A stretch of 64,000 nt of DNA from an uncultured Rubripirellula sp. (GTDB taxonomy: Bacteria; Planctomycetota; Planctomycetia; Pirellulales; Pirellulaceae), in contig CALIBL010000021.1 of NCBI GenBank assembly GCA_938045805.1, forward strand, positions 62,001 through 126,000. The letters run 5' to 3'. Below are positions 19,208-27,964 of this stretch, piece by piece (positions within the stretch are counted from its first letter, which is position 1; the number at the start of each line of letters is the position of its first letter). The notes under the pieces are model-generated. The model did not search any database, was not told the origin of the DNA, and was given only the letters and a program-made list of their open reading frames with translations. Made by a program: the position numbers and the translations under genes.

Positions 19208-20341
19208 ATGAGTGTTTCACTTGCGAAAACTCCACTTGATGTAATTCATCGTGAAGCTGGTGCGAGAATGGTGCCGTTTGCCGGATATGAGATGCCCATT
19301 TCATACACCTCGATCGTTGCCGAGCATCAATCCTGTAGGCAGCGGGCAGCGTTATTCGATGTCTCCCATATGGGGCGTCTGCGTTTTGATGGGGAGGGTA
19401 GTGAGGAGCTTTTAGATAAATTACTGACGCGTAAAGTCGCCGACATGCCTTTGGGAGCCGTTCGATACAGCCTCATCTGTAACCATGAGGGAGGTGTGCT
19501 CGATGACGTGCTTGTTTCCCATCTCGAGACACCGTCCCAGCAGCGTTATCACCTGATGGTGGTTAATGCTTCTAATCGCACGAAAATTTTAAACTGGGTG
19601 GAGCAGCTCTTGCCGGAATTTCCTCGAGTGACTCTCTCTGATCGAACAGAGATCACTGCGATGATAGCGGTTCAGGGGCCTTTGGCTATTGAGACTTCTA
19701 AACGTCTCTTCCGCTTCGATCCTTCACGTCTTCGGTATTATCAAGCCACGATCACGGACCAGTATTCAAAGCCAGTTCTCGTCAGTAGGACGGGCTACAC
19801 CGGAGAGGATGGTTTCGAGTTGATTTGTCGTGCTGAAGATGCGACTAGAATCTGGGAAAACCTGATGCTGATCGGGCGCGAAGCTGGATTCACTGCTGCA
19901 GGGCTCGGAGCACGTGATACGCTGCGATTGGAGGCTGGAATGCCTCTTTATGGACATGAGTTAACCGAAGAGATTGATCCACTCACGGCTGGACTCAAGT
20001 TTGCTTGTACTTTCGATGGCCGTGACTTCATTGGTGCCGAGGCATTGACACACCTTTCATCCAATCCGAATGAGATGGTTCGTGTAGGCTTACTACCCAA
20101 AACAAAACGGCCAGCACGCGAGGGTTACCCAATTTACAACGCAGACGGCGATCAAATCGGTCACGTCACGAGTGGATCTCAGTCTCCAACTCTCAATCAC
20201 CCGATTGCAATTGGATACGTTCGTAGAGAAGATAGTCATTCGGAGGCTTTACAAATCGAAATCAGGGGCACGCGAGTGGCTACTGAAATCGTGCAACTTC
20301 CGTTTTATCGGCGACCTAATCAATCTAGCGGAGAAAAATGA
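19208..20341 (+). CDS. gcvT: Glycine cleavage system T protein (aminomethyltransferase)
   Basis: Transfers the methylene group from the aminomethyl-lipoyl arm of GcvH to tetrahydrofolate, releasing ammonia. Its 377 residues match the usual bacterial length. Recognisable stretches are the N-terminal TPLDVIHREAGARMVPFAGY, the folate-site DVSHMGR, RTGYTGEDGFEL, and the arginine-containing LGARDTLRLEAGMPLYGHEL. Its stop overlaps the gcvH start (ATGA at 20338-20341), so the two are translationally coupled. The P-protein (glycine decarboxylase) genes are not in the window. Confidence 0.95.
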   Translation: MSVSLAKTPLDVIHREAGARMVPFAGYEMPISYTSIVAEHQSCRQRAALFDVSHMGRLRFDGEGSEELLDKLLTRKVADMPLGAVRYSLICNHEGGVLDDVLVSHLETPSQQRYHLMVVNASNRTKILNWVEQLLPEFPRVTLSDRTEITAMIAVQGPLAIETSKRLFRFDPSRLRYYQATITDQYSKPVLVSRTGYTGEDGFELICRAEDATRIWENLMLIGREAGFTAAGLGARDTLRLEAGMPLYGHELTEEIDPLTAGLKFACTFDGRDFIGAEALTHLSSNPNEMVRVGLLPKTKRPAREGYPIYNADGDQIGHVTSGSQSPTLNHPIAIGYVRREDSHSEALQIEIRGTRVATEIVQLPFYRRPNQSSGEK

Positions 20342-20742
20342 TGTCTCGTGACCAATCCCAACTCGTCTATGCATCGACACATGAATGGGCCGACATCGAA
20401 GAGGTAGATGGCGTTCGGTATGCGACGATAGGGGTGTCAGCCTTTGCGATTGAGCAACTCAATGATCTTGTCTACATGGACCTACCAGAAGTTGGTCGCG
20501 AGGTAAACGCAGGTGATGAGTTAGGTGAGGTCGAGTCTGTTAAGGCAGTGAGTCCGCTTTACAGTCCAGTAACCGGCGAAGTTGTGGATGTACACACTGA
20601 ACTGCCTGATGAACTGGAGAAGCTAAATTCGGATCCGTATGATTTCGGCTGGATAGCAAAGATCCGTTTAACGAGCGATGTTGACCTCGAGAGTCTGATG
20701 AGTTTCGAAGATTATCAGCGGCAATGCTCAGAATCTGCATAA
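20338..20742 (+). CDS. gcvH: Glycine cleavage system H protein (lipoyl carrier)
   Basis: Small carrier whose lipoylated lysine shuttles the aminomethyl group between the P, T and L proteins. It has 134 residues with the conserved core ELGEVESVKAVSPLYSP; the lipoyl lysine is K69. The opening YASTHEWADIEE and the closing DPYDFGWIAKI are typical. The first ATG (20338) overlaps the gcvT stop and a second ATG follows at once (20341). The downstream gene is a LipM-type octanoyltransferase, which in Bacillus uses GcvH as its octanoyl acceptor, so the enzyme and its likely substrate are adjacent. Confidence 0.95.
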   Translation: MMSRDQSQLVYASTHEWADIEEVDGVRYATIGVSAFAIEQLNDLVYMDLPEVGREVNAGDELGEVESVKAVSPLYSPVTGEVVDVHTELPDELEKLNSDPYDFGWIAKIRLTSDVDLESLMSFEDYQRQCSESA

Positions 20743-20782
20743 ATATTTTGAAAGCGATGTACTCCTTACCACGGGCGACAAT

Positions 20783-21541
20783 ATGACCTTGCCGATCGGG
20801 CGTCTTGTCCCCTATCGAATGTTTTCGGGTGTAGAGAATATGTCGCTTGATCACATGCTCCAAGAGAGTGTTGATCAAAGTCAGCAGATGACATTGCGTT
20901 TTTATGGGTGGAGCAAACCGACGCTATCACTCGGTTATTTTCAGAGTTACCAAGAGAGGAACTCACATGGGCCAAGTGGATCGGTCTTGAGTGTACGAAG
21001 GTCTACCGGCGGTGGTTGTTTAGTCCACCATCACGAATTGACTTATAGCTTGATCATTCCACAAGATTTGGGGTCGATCGGTCCAAGGTTAGATCTCTAC
21101 CAGCAGGTTCACCATTGCATCAGACAGGCTCTGAAGTACGTTGGTGTCCTCGTTAAGCCATTTTCCCAAACTCAAGGTGGTCAGTGTGGTCAACGCAACT
21201 GTGACCAGTTCTTGTGCTTTCAGCGTCGGACCGCCGATGATCTGATTCTCAATGGTTATAAAGTGGTGGGCAGTGCGCAGCGAAAATCACGAGCCTCATT
21301 ACTGCAACATGGCAGTTTGCTATTGGATTCAAGTCAATATGCGTTTGAACTGCCCGGTGTTAACGATCTGGTAACGCATTCTGTAGACTTCGAGCAAATC
21401 ATGGTTGCGATTGCCGATAATCTTGCGGATCTCTTCAGTGTGAAGTTACGCGAGGCAGATTTCCTCGATCAAGAAATTGTGCGTGCAGCGGAGATAGCGG
21501 ATCAGCGTTATGGAAATGAGCGTTGGCTGCACAGGCGGTAG
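20783..21541 (+). CDS. lipM: LipM-type octanoyltransferase / lipoate-protein ligase family
   Basis: Protein of the biotin/lipoate A/B transferase fold that attaches octanoyl (or lipoyl) groups to carrier lysines. Its 252 residues carry the family motif RRSTGGGCLVHH (72-83), the conserved lysine in NGYKVVGSAQRK (K160), and LLQHGSLLLD. A cysteine in FLCFQRRT (C145) sits where LipM-type transferases have their catalytic cysteine, just before the KVVGSAQ motif; this favours octanoyltransferase over ATP-dependent LplA. It starts 40 bp after gcvH and is probably in the same operon. LplA-like ligase activity cannot be excluded from sequence alone. Confidence 0.8.
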   Translation: MTLPIGRLVPYRMFSGVENMSLDHMLQESVDQSQQMTLRFYGWSKPTLSLGYFQSYQERNSHGPSGSVLSVRRSTGGGCLVHHHELTYSLIIPQDLGSIGPRLDLYQQVHHCIRQALKYVGVLVKPFSQTQGGQCGQRNCDQFLCFQRRTADDLILNGYKVVGSAQRKSRASLLQHGSLLLDSSQYAFELPGVNDLVTHSVDFEQIMVAIADNLADLFSVKLREADFLDQEIVRAAEIADQRYGNERWLHRR

Positions 21542-21996
21542 CTACATGTTCCCAAGTGCAGGTCAAATTCGGCGGTGATTAGAAGGATTAAGATGTGTGG
21601 GGGGGATTTGATGAGCGTTCTACTTTGACCAGTCAGGGGGTTGATCATCATGTTGACGTCTACGATAACCTTTTTCTCGCAGTGTTAAGCAACCTACGTG
21701 CGACTCGCCAGAGGGGGGGTACGTGCGAAACGCGCAAAGCAGCTGTCATGATTTTCGAAATGATTGATCAATTTTGTAGACTTTTGACATCCTCGTTTGA
21801 CAGATATAGCGTTTCGAACCTACGTTATTTGATCGAGTGTGTCATAACCTTGAGCTTCCGCCATAAATCGCAACCCTTGGTTGGCTAGGGTTAGGTCCAT
21901 TTTGGTGCGTATGGAGACGCCTAAAGAGACATCGGGTGAAAATAGCCGCTCCCATGGAAGGCGGATTTCTATCACTCCACTCCCATTGGGTTTTCA
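21542..21996. other. Intergenic region between lipM and the FHA gene
   Basis: About 455 bp. A GTG-initiated open frame at 21595-21888 (97 codons) has no recognisable domain and no convincing start site, so I treat it as non-coding. The promoter of the FHA gene is presumably here. No clear terminator was found after lipM. Confidence 0.4.
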
Positions 21997-22710
21997 ATGC
22001 AAATCGTACTTAAGGTCGCCAAAGGCAGTCATGAAGGTAAAGAGATCAAGGTCTCTACCGAGAAATTTCTGATTGGTAGAAGCGATTCGTGCCAACTCAG
22101 GCCAAAGAGCGAGTCAGTAAGTCGAAAGCATTGCATCATCGTTCGGAAAGATAATCGGGTTTTGGTGCAGGATCTGAAAAGCCGAAACGGAACGTTCGTC
22201 AACGGAAAGCGTCTTCCCACGGATAAAGCAAAGGTATTGAAACCGGGAGACCTCTTGAAAGTTGCCAGTCTTGAATTCGAAGTTTTGATTGAACCCGGTT
22301 TGAATGCTCCCAAGAAACCTGAGATTACCGGTGTAGCTGATGCTGCCGCAAGAGTCGTTGAGTCTGGTTCTGCGGATAGTCGTTTCGAGGATGTAGACGT
22401 TGACTCATGGTTGGATGAAGCGGATCAAATTGATCGTGTTAGAAAGCTGGCAGATCCTGATACACGTCAGTTCAATATCGATGCGTTACAGTCGAGCAAC
22501 GCACCGGATGATCTATCAAACAGTGATTTAAGCGTGAACACTGAGCCATCGGACGACTCTTCCGATGAAAGCGTTGTGGAGAAAGTCAAACGATCCAAAG
22601 AGAAGAAAAAGCCTGGTAAGTTACCGGAGAACTTTAAGCAGCAATTAACGGGTAACTCCAGAGACGCGGCGGATAATGCACTAAAGCGTTTCTTTGGTGG
22701 TGGCAGTTGA
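21997..22710 (+). CDS. FHA-domain protein (phosphothreonine-binding adaptor)
   Basis: A cytoplasmic adaptor that should bind phosphothreonine peptides made by Ser/Thr kinases. The FHA domain lies at about residues 5-85 and has all the signature positions: FLIGRSDSCQLR, SVSRKHCII and DLKSRNGTFVNGKRL. The remaining 150 residues are acidic and low-complexity with a Lys-rich patch (KVKRSKEKKKPGK), probably disordered. A Hanks-type kinase is encoded elsewhere in the window (40262-43087) and could be a partner, although the genes are not adjacent. Phosphopeptide binding is established for the domain; the partner is inference. Confidence 0.85.
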   Translation: MQIVLKVAKGSHEGKEIKVSTEKFLIGRSDSCQLRPKSESVSRKHCIIVRKDNRVLVQDLKSRNGTFVNGKRLPTDKAKVLKPGDLLKVASLEFEVLIEPGLNAPKKPEITGVADAAARVVESGSADSRFEDVDVDSWLDEADQIDRVRKLADPDTRQFNIDALQSSNAPDDLSNSDLSVNTEPSDDSSDESVVEKVKRSKEKKKPGKLPENFKQQLTGNSRDAADNALKRFFGGGS

Positions 22711-23003
22711 GCGTTTTGCTTCGTCTGAGCGAAGGCTAAGTTTAAAGGACTGGGTCTCCGAACTGGTTCGTATTCTTGTGGTATTTAAGTGCTAATCTTC
22801 ACTTTGACCTCCAAGAGTTGGTAGAACATTATCTTGCTCGATACGCTCTGGATCATTTTCAGATTCCACGTGCAAAACCTGTCTGTTCGTCGGCAAACAT
22901 TCTGTTTCTTCATAATAAACTGTAGGCTTAGGCAACCGCCTTCTGGAGCGTGGCACGGATCGAGTGTGGTTCTAACGTACTAGAGTTGCTTTGGGGTTTT
23001 TCC

Positions 23004-25343
23004 ATGTACTGCCAACGCTTGCGGGCACGATGGTTTTTCATTGCTTGGTTGTTGATGATTCAATCAAGTGTGACTGCCGAGCAACTCTTTCAGCTACGCA
23101 ATGGATTGGTTTTGCGTGGATCAAAGGTGGAAGTTGCGTCGCTGAAGGAGGGTTTTGGTGCGGCAGCCGCAGGAGAGTCTCACGTGCGACCGATTTGGTT
23201 GATCGATGACGGTCTTCGAAGAATTTATCTACACGGAAAGGGAATGGCAGATGGCGATCCTGTTGACATTGGTGACCTAGAGAGGCCTATGGAGTTATGG
23301 CAGCCAACACCGCTGGGTGGCAAGGTAGTGGCTGGATTAGGTAACGCAATTGGGATCTCTCCATTCAATGAGTTTGGACGTCGAGTTTTGACCGTGCGTG
23401 GACCGGAGGGTCCCGTTCAGATCATTCAAGGAATCACGGAGTTAAATTCACGATATGCCAAACTTGTTGCTCTCAAGGGTAAGCCTTCCCTCTCTTGGGA
23501 TATGAGGGTAGCGACGAGTTCCATTGATTCATCAACTCTCGAGAAAATTTTTGATCGACGGATTGATGCTACCGATCTGAATTCTCGGTTAGAAGTCGTT
23601 CGGTTCTACATCAATGCGGAGCGCTATGACGATGCCAAGAAGATGCTTCGGCGGATCATCAAAGATTTCCCTGATGAAAAGGATTTGACTCCTCAGCTGG
23701 TCACTTTGACGGAGAAGCAGGGTGATCAACTTCTGACGGAAGCTAAAAGCCGTGCTGCTGTTGGTCAGTATCATTTGGCGAAGGGAATTCTTAAGAGTTT
23801 TCCGTTGGATGTTGTGGGGCGAATCAAGCGTTTGCAAGTCGAGGATGCTTTGGCAGAGCTGACGGAGCAAGAAAATCAGGCGAATTCTTTGGTTGCAAAT
23901 TTAAAGCAGCAGATTTCGCAGTTGCCGCCAGCGCAGGCAACTGCACTAGATGGGATTGTCACGGAGATTGAAGCTGGTTTGGGAGCAGATACGCTTTCGC
24001 GGATGAGTGATTACATTCGGCTTGGCTTGTCGGATGGCTTGCCGATTGATAGTCGAGTTGCACTTGGGATTGCTGGATGGTTGTTGGGTTCGGGGTCGGG
24101 CGAGCAGAATTTGAGCGTGACAATCGCTCTGCTCAAGGTTCGTGAACTCGTTATCAAGTATTTGCAAGAGTCCGACGCTGGCCGAAGGCTTGCGATACTC
24201 GAGGAGTTGAAATCACTTGAGGGGGCGCTACCTGAATACATTGATCGAATGCTGCCATTATTGCAGCCGGTTCTTGATTGGGAGGAGTATTCGAAGGACG
24301 AAAAAATCGAAGGTATGTATCGCGTTGAGTTTCCAGGTGGTAGCTACGTTATCCAGTTGCCACCGGAGTACAACTCACTTCGAGAGTATCCATGTGTGAT
24401 TGCTTTGCACGAGTCAAGATCCTCGCCTGATCGTCAAATTGACTGGTGGTGCGGTGAATATCGTGAAGACTTATCGATGCGTCTTGGTCACGCAGCAAGA
24501 AATGGATTTATCGTGGTGGCACCTGAGTGGTCAAGGAAAGATCAAGTGCTCTATGAGTACACTCCAAAGGAGCATGAGAGGGTGTTGCGGGCGTTGAGGC
24601 ATGCCATGAGACGTTGCTCGATCAATTCAGATCAAGTCTTTATTGCCGGTCATGGCGAAGGAGCAACTGCAGCGTGGGACATCTCCCTTGCCCACCCTGA
24701 TTTGTGGGCGGGAATGGTTTCTATTAGCGGGTCCCCTAGTAAGACCGTTCCTCACTATGAGCCGAATTCTAGATACATGCCCATGTACCTAGTGATGGGT
24801 GAGTTGGATCAATCGAAAGCGGATGGAGCAATTATTGATGATTACATGTCATTCAATCATGACGCGATGGTAGTGATGTATCGTGGTAATGGAAGATCCT
24901 ATTTCTACGACGAGATTCAGCGAATCTTTGAGTGGATGCGATTACCCTCTCACAATCGGCGCAATATTCCTTTGGATATTGAGACAGCAACAATACGAAC
25001 AGGTGATCAGTTTTTCTGGTGGCTGGAGTTAATTGACTTAAAGGAGGGAGTACCAGTCGATCCAATACTTTGGGAGCAAGCAGAGAGGATCAGGGCCGGC
25101 AAAATCTCTGCTTCAATAGGGGTCGATAATCAGATTCGTCTCAAAAGTGGACCCGCAGATCGATTTCGGATTCTGTTGAGGCCACAAGAGGGGATCGATT
25201 TGAATCAAGAAGTGGTGGTCCGTTACGGGACTGCATCTCCCAAAAGGTTTTCCTTTGATGGTGAGCTTCAAACAATGTTGGAAGATGTGCGGCAGCGAGC
25301 TGATCGTAAGAGAGCGATTTGGATGACAGCAGATATTCCGTGA
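23004..25343 (+). CDS. Secreted alpha/beta-hydrolase-fold protein, probably catalytically inactive
   Basis: An exported protein of about 779 residues. ATG 23004 begins a clean signal peptide (MYCQRLRARWFFIAWLLMI, cleavage near SVTAEQ); the frame itself opens at GTG 22950. A region with TPR-like spacing (about 180-300) precedes a prolyl-oligopeptidase/esterase-like domain (about 430-650). The nucleophile elbow reads VFIAGHGEGATAAW, so the position normally held by Ser in G-x-S-x-G is Gly (codon GGC at 24654, residue about 551). The rest of the fold is preserved (AHPDLWAGMVSISGSP), so this looks like a binding or structural pseudoenzyme. The role of the C-terminal 130 residues is unknown. Confidence 0.7.
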   Translation: MYCQRLRARWFFIAWLLMIQSSVTAEQLFQLRNGLVLRGSKVEVASLKEGFGAAAAGESHVRPIWLIDDGLRRIYLHGKGMADGDPVDIGDLERPMELWQPTPLGGKVVAGLGNAIGISPFNEFGRRVLTVRGPEGPVQIIQGITELNSRYAKLVALKGKPSLSWDMRVATSSIDSSTLEKIFDRRIDATDLNSRLEVVRFYINAERYDDAKKMLRRIIKDFPDEKDLTPQLVTLTEKQGDQLLTEAKSRAAVGQYHLAKGILKSFPLDVVGRIKRLQVEDALAELTEQENQANSLVANLKQQISQLPPAQATALDGIVTEIEAGLGADTLSRMSDYIRLGLSDGLPIDSRVALGIAGWLLGSGSGEQNLSVTIALLKVRELVIKYLQESDAGRRLAILEELKSLEGALPEYIDRMLPLLQPVLDWEEYSKDEKIEGMYRVEFPGGSYVIQLPPEYNSLREYPCVIALHESRSSPDRQIDWWCGEYREDLSMRLGHAARNGFIVVAPEWSRKDQVLYEYTPKEHERVLRALRHAMRRCSINSDQVFIAGHGEGATAAWDISLAHPDLWAGMVSISGSPSKTVPHYEPNSRYMPMYLVMGELDQSKADGAIIDDYMSFNHDAMVVMYRGNGRSYFYDEIQRIFEWMRLPSHNRRNIPLDIETATIRTGDQFFWWLELIDLKEGVPVDPILWEQAERIRAGKISASIGVDNQIRLKSGPADRFRILLRPQEGIDLNQEVVVRYGTASPKRFSFDGELQTMLEDVRQRADRKRAIWMTADIP

Positions 25344-25489
25344 GGTAACCTTTGGGTTTGCGATCGATTATGCTTTTACTGCTAAATTGATTTGAGTGTA
25401 CTCACCAGTTTTTAAATAACCGTTTTTCAAACTGCATGCGTGCACAGTCACTGTGAATGATTTCCCGCTGAAGTAGAAGGTGTCAATTG

Positions 25490-26365
25490 ATGCGACGAAG
25501 AGATTTCTTAACGGTCCCGACAGTTGTTGCTGGAGTTTCGGCAATCTCAGGAAATTTGCCAGCTGAAAATACAGGCAAACAACATGCACGTAGTAGGGCT
25601 CGCCAATCTGTGATGGGATGGTGTTTCAAGCCAATGGAGCCGTTGGAGCTCGCAAAGCATGCTAAGTCCATAGGCTTGGAGGCTATTGAGGGTATTCCTG
25701 CATCCTCCTACCCTGAGGTAACTGCATTAGGACTGAAGATTTCACTCGTGGGGAGTCATGGATTTGCAACGGGACCTCTTGATCCAGAGAATCATGCTGA
25801 GGTGGAGGCAAAGTTACGGGAAAGTATCGATCTGGCGGTACGTTTCGGCGCCCCGAATGTCATTACCTTTACTGGTATGCAGAAAGCTGGAATCTCAGAT
25901 GATGCGGCCACTCGCAACTGCATCAAGTGCTGGAAGCGTGTAATTGGCTATGCTGAAGAAAAGAACGTTGGGCTTGTCCTTGAGCATTTAAATAGCAAAG
26001 ACGATTCACACCCAATGAAAGGACATCCTGGGTATTGGGGTGATGATGTTCATCGATGTGCGGACTTGGTTAAGTCGATGGATTCACCGAACTTCAAGCT
26101 CCTGTTTGATGTCTATCATGTGCAGATCATGCACGGCGATTTGATTCGCAATATACAAAAATATCATCCAATCGTGGGTCATTATCACACCGCGGGAAAT
26201 CCAGGTCGCGGAGAATTAAATGATTCGCAAGAAATTAACTATCCCCCTGTTATTCGTGCCATTCTTGATACGGGATACAACGGATTCATTGCACAGGAAT
26301 TCATTCCAACGTCTGACAATCCTATAGAGTCTCTTCGTGAAGCGTATGCCGTGTGTGATGTGTAG
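25490..26365 (+). CDS. Hydroxypyruvate-isomerase-like TIM-barrel protein with Tat-type leader
   Basis: Sugar phosphate isomerase/epimerase superfamily (xylose-isomerase-like TIM barrel), closest in motif pattern to hydroxypyruvate isomerase. Conserved metal-ligand stretches are GLVLEHLNSKD, FKLLFDVYHVQIMHGD, the HTAGNPGRGELND run and FIAQEF. The N-terminus MRRRDFLTVPTVVAGVSAIS has the arginine cluster and hydrophobic stretch of planctomycete twin-arginine leaders, so export is likely. ATG 25490 follows an AGAAGG ribosome-binding site and is preferred over the TTG three bases upstream. The real substrate may be a sugar rather than hydroxypyruvate. Confidence 0.8.
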   Translation: MRRRDFLTVPTVVAGVSAISGNLPAENTGKQHARSRARQSVMGWCFKPMEPLELAKHAKSIGLEAIEGIPASSYPEVTALGLKISLVGSHGFATGPLDPENHAEVEAKLRESIDLAVRFGAPNVITFTGMQKAGISDDAATRNCIKCWKRVIGYAEEKNVGLVLEHLNSKDDSHPMKGHPGYWGDDVHRCADLVKSMDSPNFKLLFDVYHVQIMHGDLIRNIQKYHPIVGHYHTAGNPGRGELNDSQEINYPPVIRAILDTGYNGFIAQEFIPTSDNPIESLREAYAVCDV

Positions 26366-26539
26366 GCCTTAGTCGCTCATCTCGCCGGTGGACCGATCTG
26401 CATGATGTTCCTTGTTTCAATCCGCGAACTCCTTCCCGTTTGATCTAATTCGTCATGCTCGATTAACTTTCATCAAAGCGACCCGCAGCTTTCCAGTTCC
26501 CTATACTTCCGTGGTTAATTCTCGAGAAGGAACTAGTTC

Positions 26540-27964
26540 ATGACAGCTGCAACGAGCGACGCATTTCCAACCAATTACCAGGAATTATTGGACTCTGGAT
26601 GGAAGACGCAGACGGTAAAGGAGGAGATGAAAGCGAATTTGATCTCATTGCTTGAAAGTGGTGAGGATCCTTTCGCTGGAATTGTCGGATATCAAGACAC
26701 GGTAATTCCTGAAGTGAATCTTGCCGTTCTTGCTGAGCATGACATGCTGTTTCTGGGAGAAAAAGGGCAAGCCAAAAGTCGCATGATGCGTCTCCTTGTC
26801 GGACTGCTTGATGAGTGGTTGCCCTACATCGATGACCCGCGTCTGCCGGTTCACGAGGATCCTAGTAAGCCGATAACATCGTTAGGTAAAAGGTTGGTCA
26901 GAGAGACACGGCCTGAGGATTTGCCGATTGCTTGGTGGCATCGAGATGAACGCTACGCCGAGCGTTTGGGCCCCGGTACAAAATTTGCTGACATTATCGG
27001 TGAAATCGATCCCGCAAAACTCACAAGTGGTGTCAGTTTAGGAGCGGAGGAAGCCTTGGCGTTCGGGCTAATCCCGAGAATGCATCGAGGGATTTTTGCA
27101 ATGAACGAACTCCCTGAGTTAGACGATCTCGTTCAAGTGGGATTGTTCAACATTCTAGAGGAACGAGATGTCCAGATACGCGGATATCCAATCCAATTCG
27201 ACTTGGATATTTCAATCCTGTTTTCGGCGAATCCTTCAACCTATAACCGAAGCGGTAAAGTCATTCCTCAACTGAAGGATCGAATTGGCTCTTTAATTAG
27301 GACTCATTATCCAAGTGATAGGGACCTCGGAATTGAGATTTTACAGCAAGAGGCATCCGAATCATTGCTTGGTAACTATCCGGTGCAAGTTCCATTATTT
27401 ATGTACCAAGTTCTAGAGGAGATCACGGTTCAGGCAAGAAAGAGCAAGTTTGTGGATCATGCATCCGGCGTTTCAGCGAGGTTTTCTCTAGCTAATTTTC
27501 GAACCATGGTTGCGTCTGCGCGCAGGAGGTCAATCTTGCATCAAGAGCGTCCTGCGGTTCCAAGGATTAGCGATTTGGGTCATTTGTACACAAGTGCAAC
27601 TGGGAAGCTTGAGCTCGACATGATGGGGACGCATCAGATGAGTGAGAAGCAGGTAATGGATACGGTAATCGCTGAGTCGATTCGACTTGTTTTCGAAGAA
27701 TATGTGGATCAGCATGGTTTGGAGGCCATAGCTGAGATTTTTAGAAAAGGTTTTCGTGTGGAGGTTGGTGACTTGCTGCCAAGTGCTATCTACGCCGAAA
27801 GACTACAGCATGTTCCCAAAGCTTGGGAACTCGCGTTTCAAGTCAACGCCGCAGAAAACGAAGCGGTGAGGGCGAGTTGTGTTGAATTCATTTTGGCCGG
27901 TCTATATTGCACGGATAGGATCAGTCGGAGTCAAAGACACGGTAAGATCGAATATGAAATCTGA
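26540..27964 (+). CDS. MoxR/Mg-chelatase-subunit-I-like AAA+ ATPase
   Basis: AAA+ ATPase that probably remodels or activates a target together with the VWA protein encoded next. The Walker A is [12 protein letters not shown], with Ala in place of the usual Gly before Lys; the Walker B region reads [12 protein letters not shown], with Asn-Glu where Asp-Glu is usual. Sensor-1 is [11 protein letters not shown], and the lid helices follow to residue 474. These variants suggest a specialised subfamily rather than true magnesium chelatase, and no tetrapyrrole genes are nearby. The stop overlaps the ATG of the VWA gene by 11 bp, the classical MoxR-VWA arrangement. Confidence 0.8.
   Translation: MTAATSDAFPTNYQELLDSGWKTQTVKEEMKANLISLLESGEDPFAGIVGYQDTVIPEVNLAVLAEHDMLFLGEKGQAKSRMMRLLVGLLDEWLPYIDDPRLPVHEDPSKPITSLGKRLVRETRPEDLPIAWWHRDERYAERLGPGTKFADIIGEIDPAKLTSGVSLGAEEALAFGLIPRMHRGIFAMNELPELDDLVQVGLFNILEERDVQIRGYPIQFDLDISILFSANPSTYNRSGKVIPQLKDRIGSLIRTHYPSDRDLGIEILQQEASESLLGNYPVQVPLFMYQVLEEITVQARKSKFVDHASGVSARFSLANFRTMVASARRRSILHQERPAVPRISDLGHLYTSATGKLELDMMGTHQMSEKQVMDTVIAESIRLVFEEYVDQHGLEAIAEIFRKGFRVEVGDLLPSAIYAERLQHVPKAWELAFQVNAAENEAVRASCVEFILAGLYCTDRISRSQRHGKIEYEI

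Noticed and set aside
21595..21888. 97-codon GTG frame between lipM and the FHA gene
   Set aside because: No recognisable domain, no good ribosome-binding site, odd composition; most likely fortuitous.
22719..22734. CTTCG/CGAAG hairpin after the FHA gene
   Set aside because: Only five base pairs and no run of T follows; not a credible terminator.
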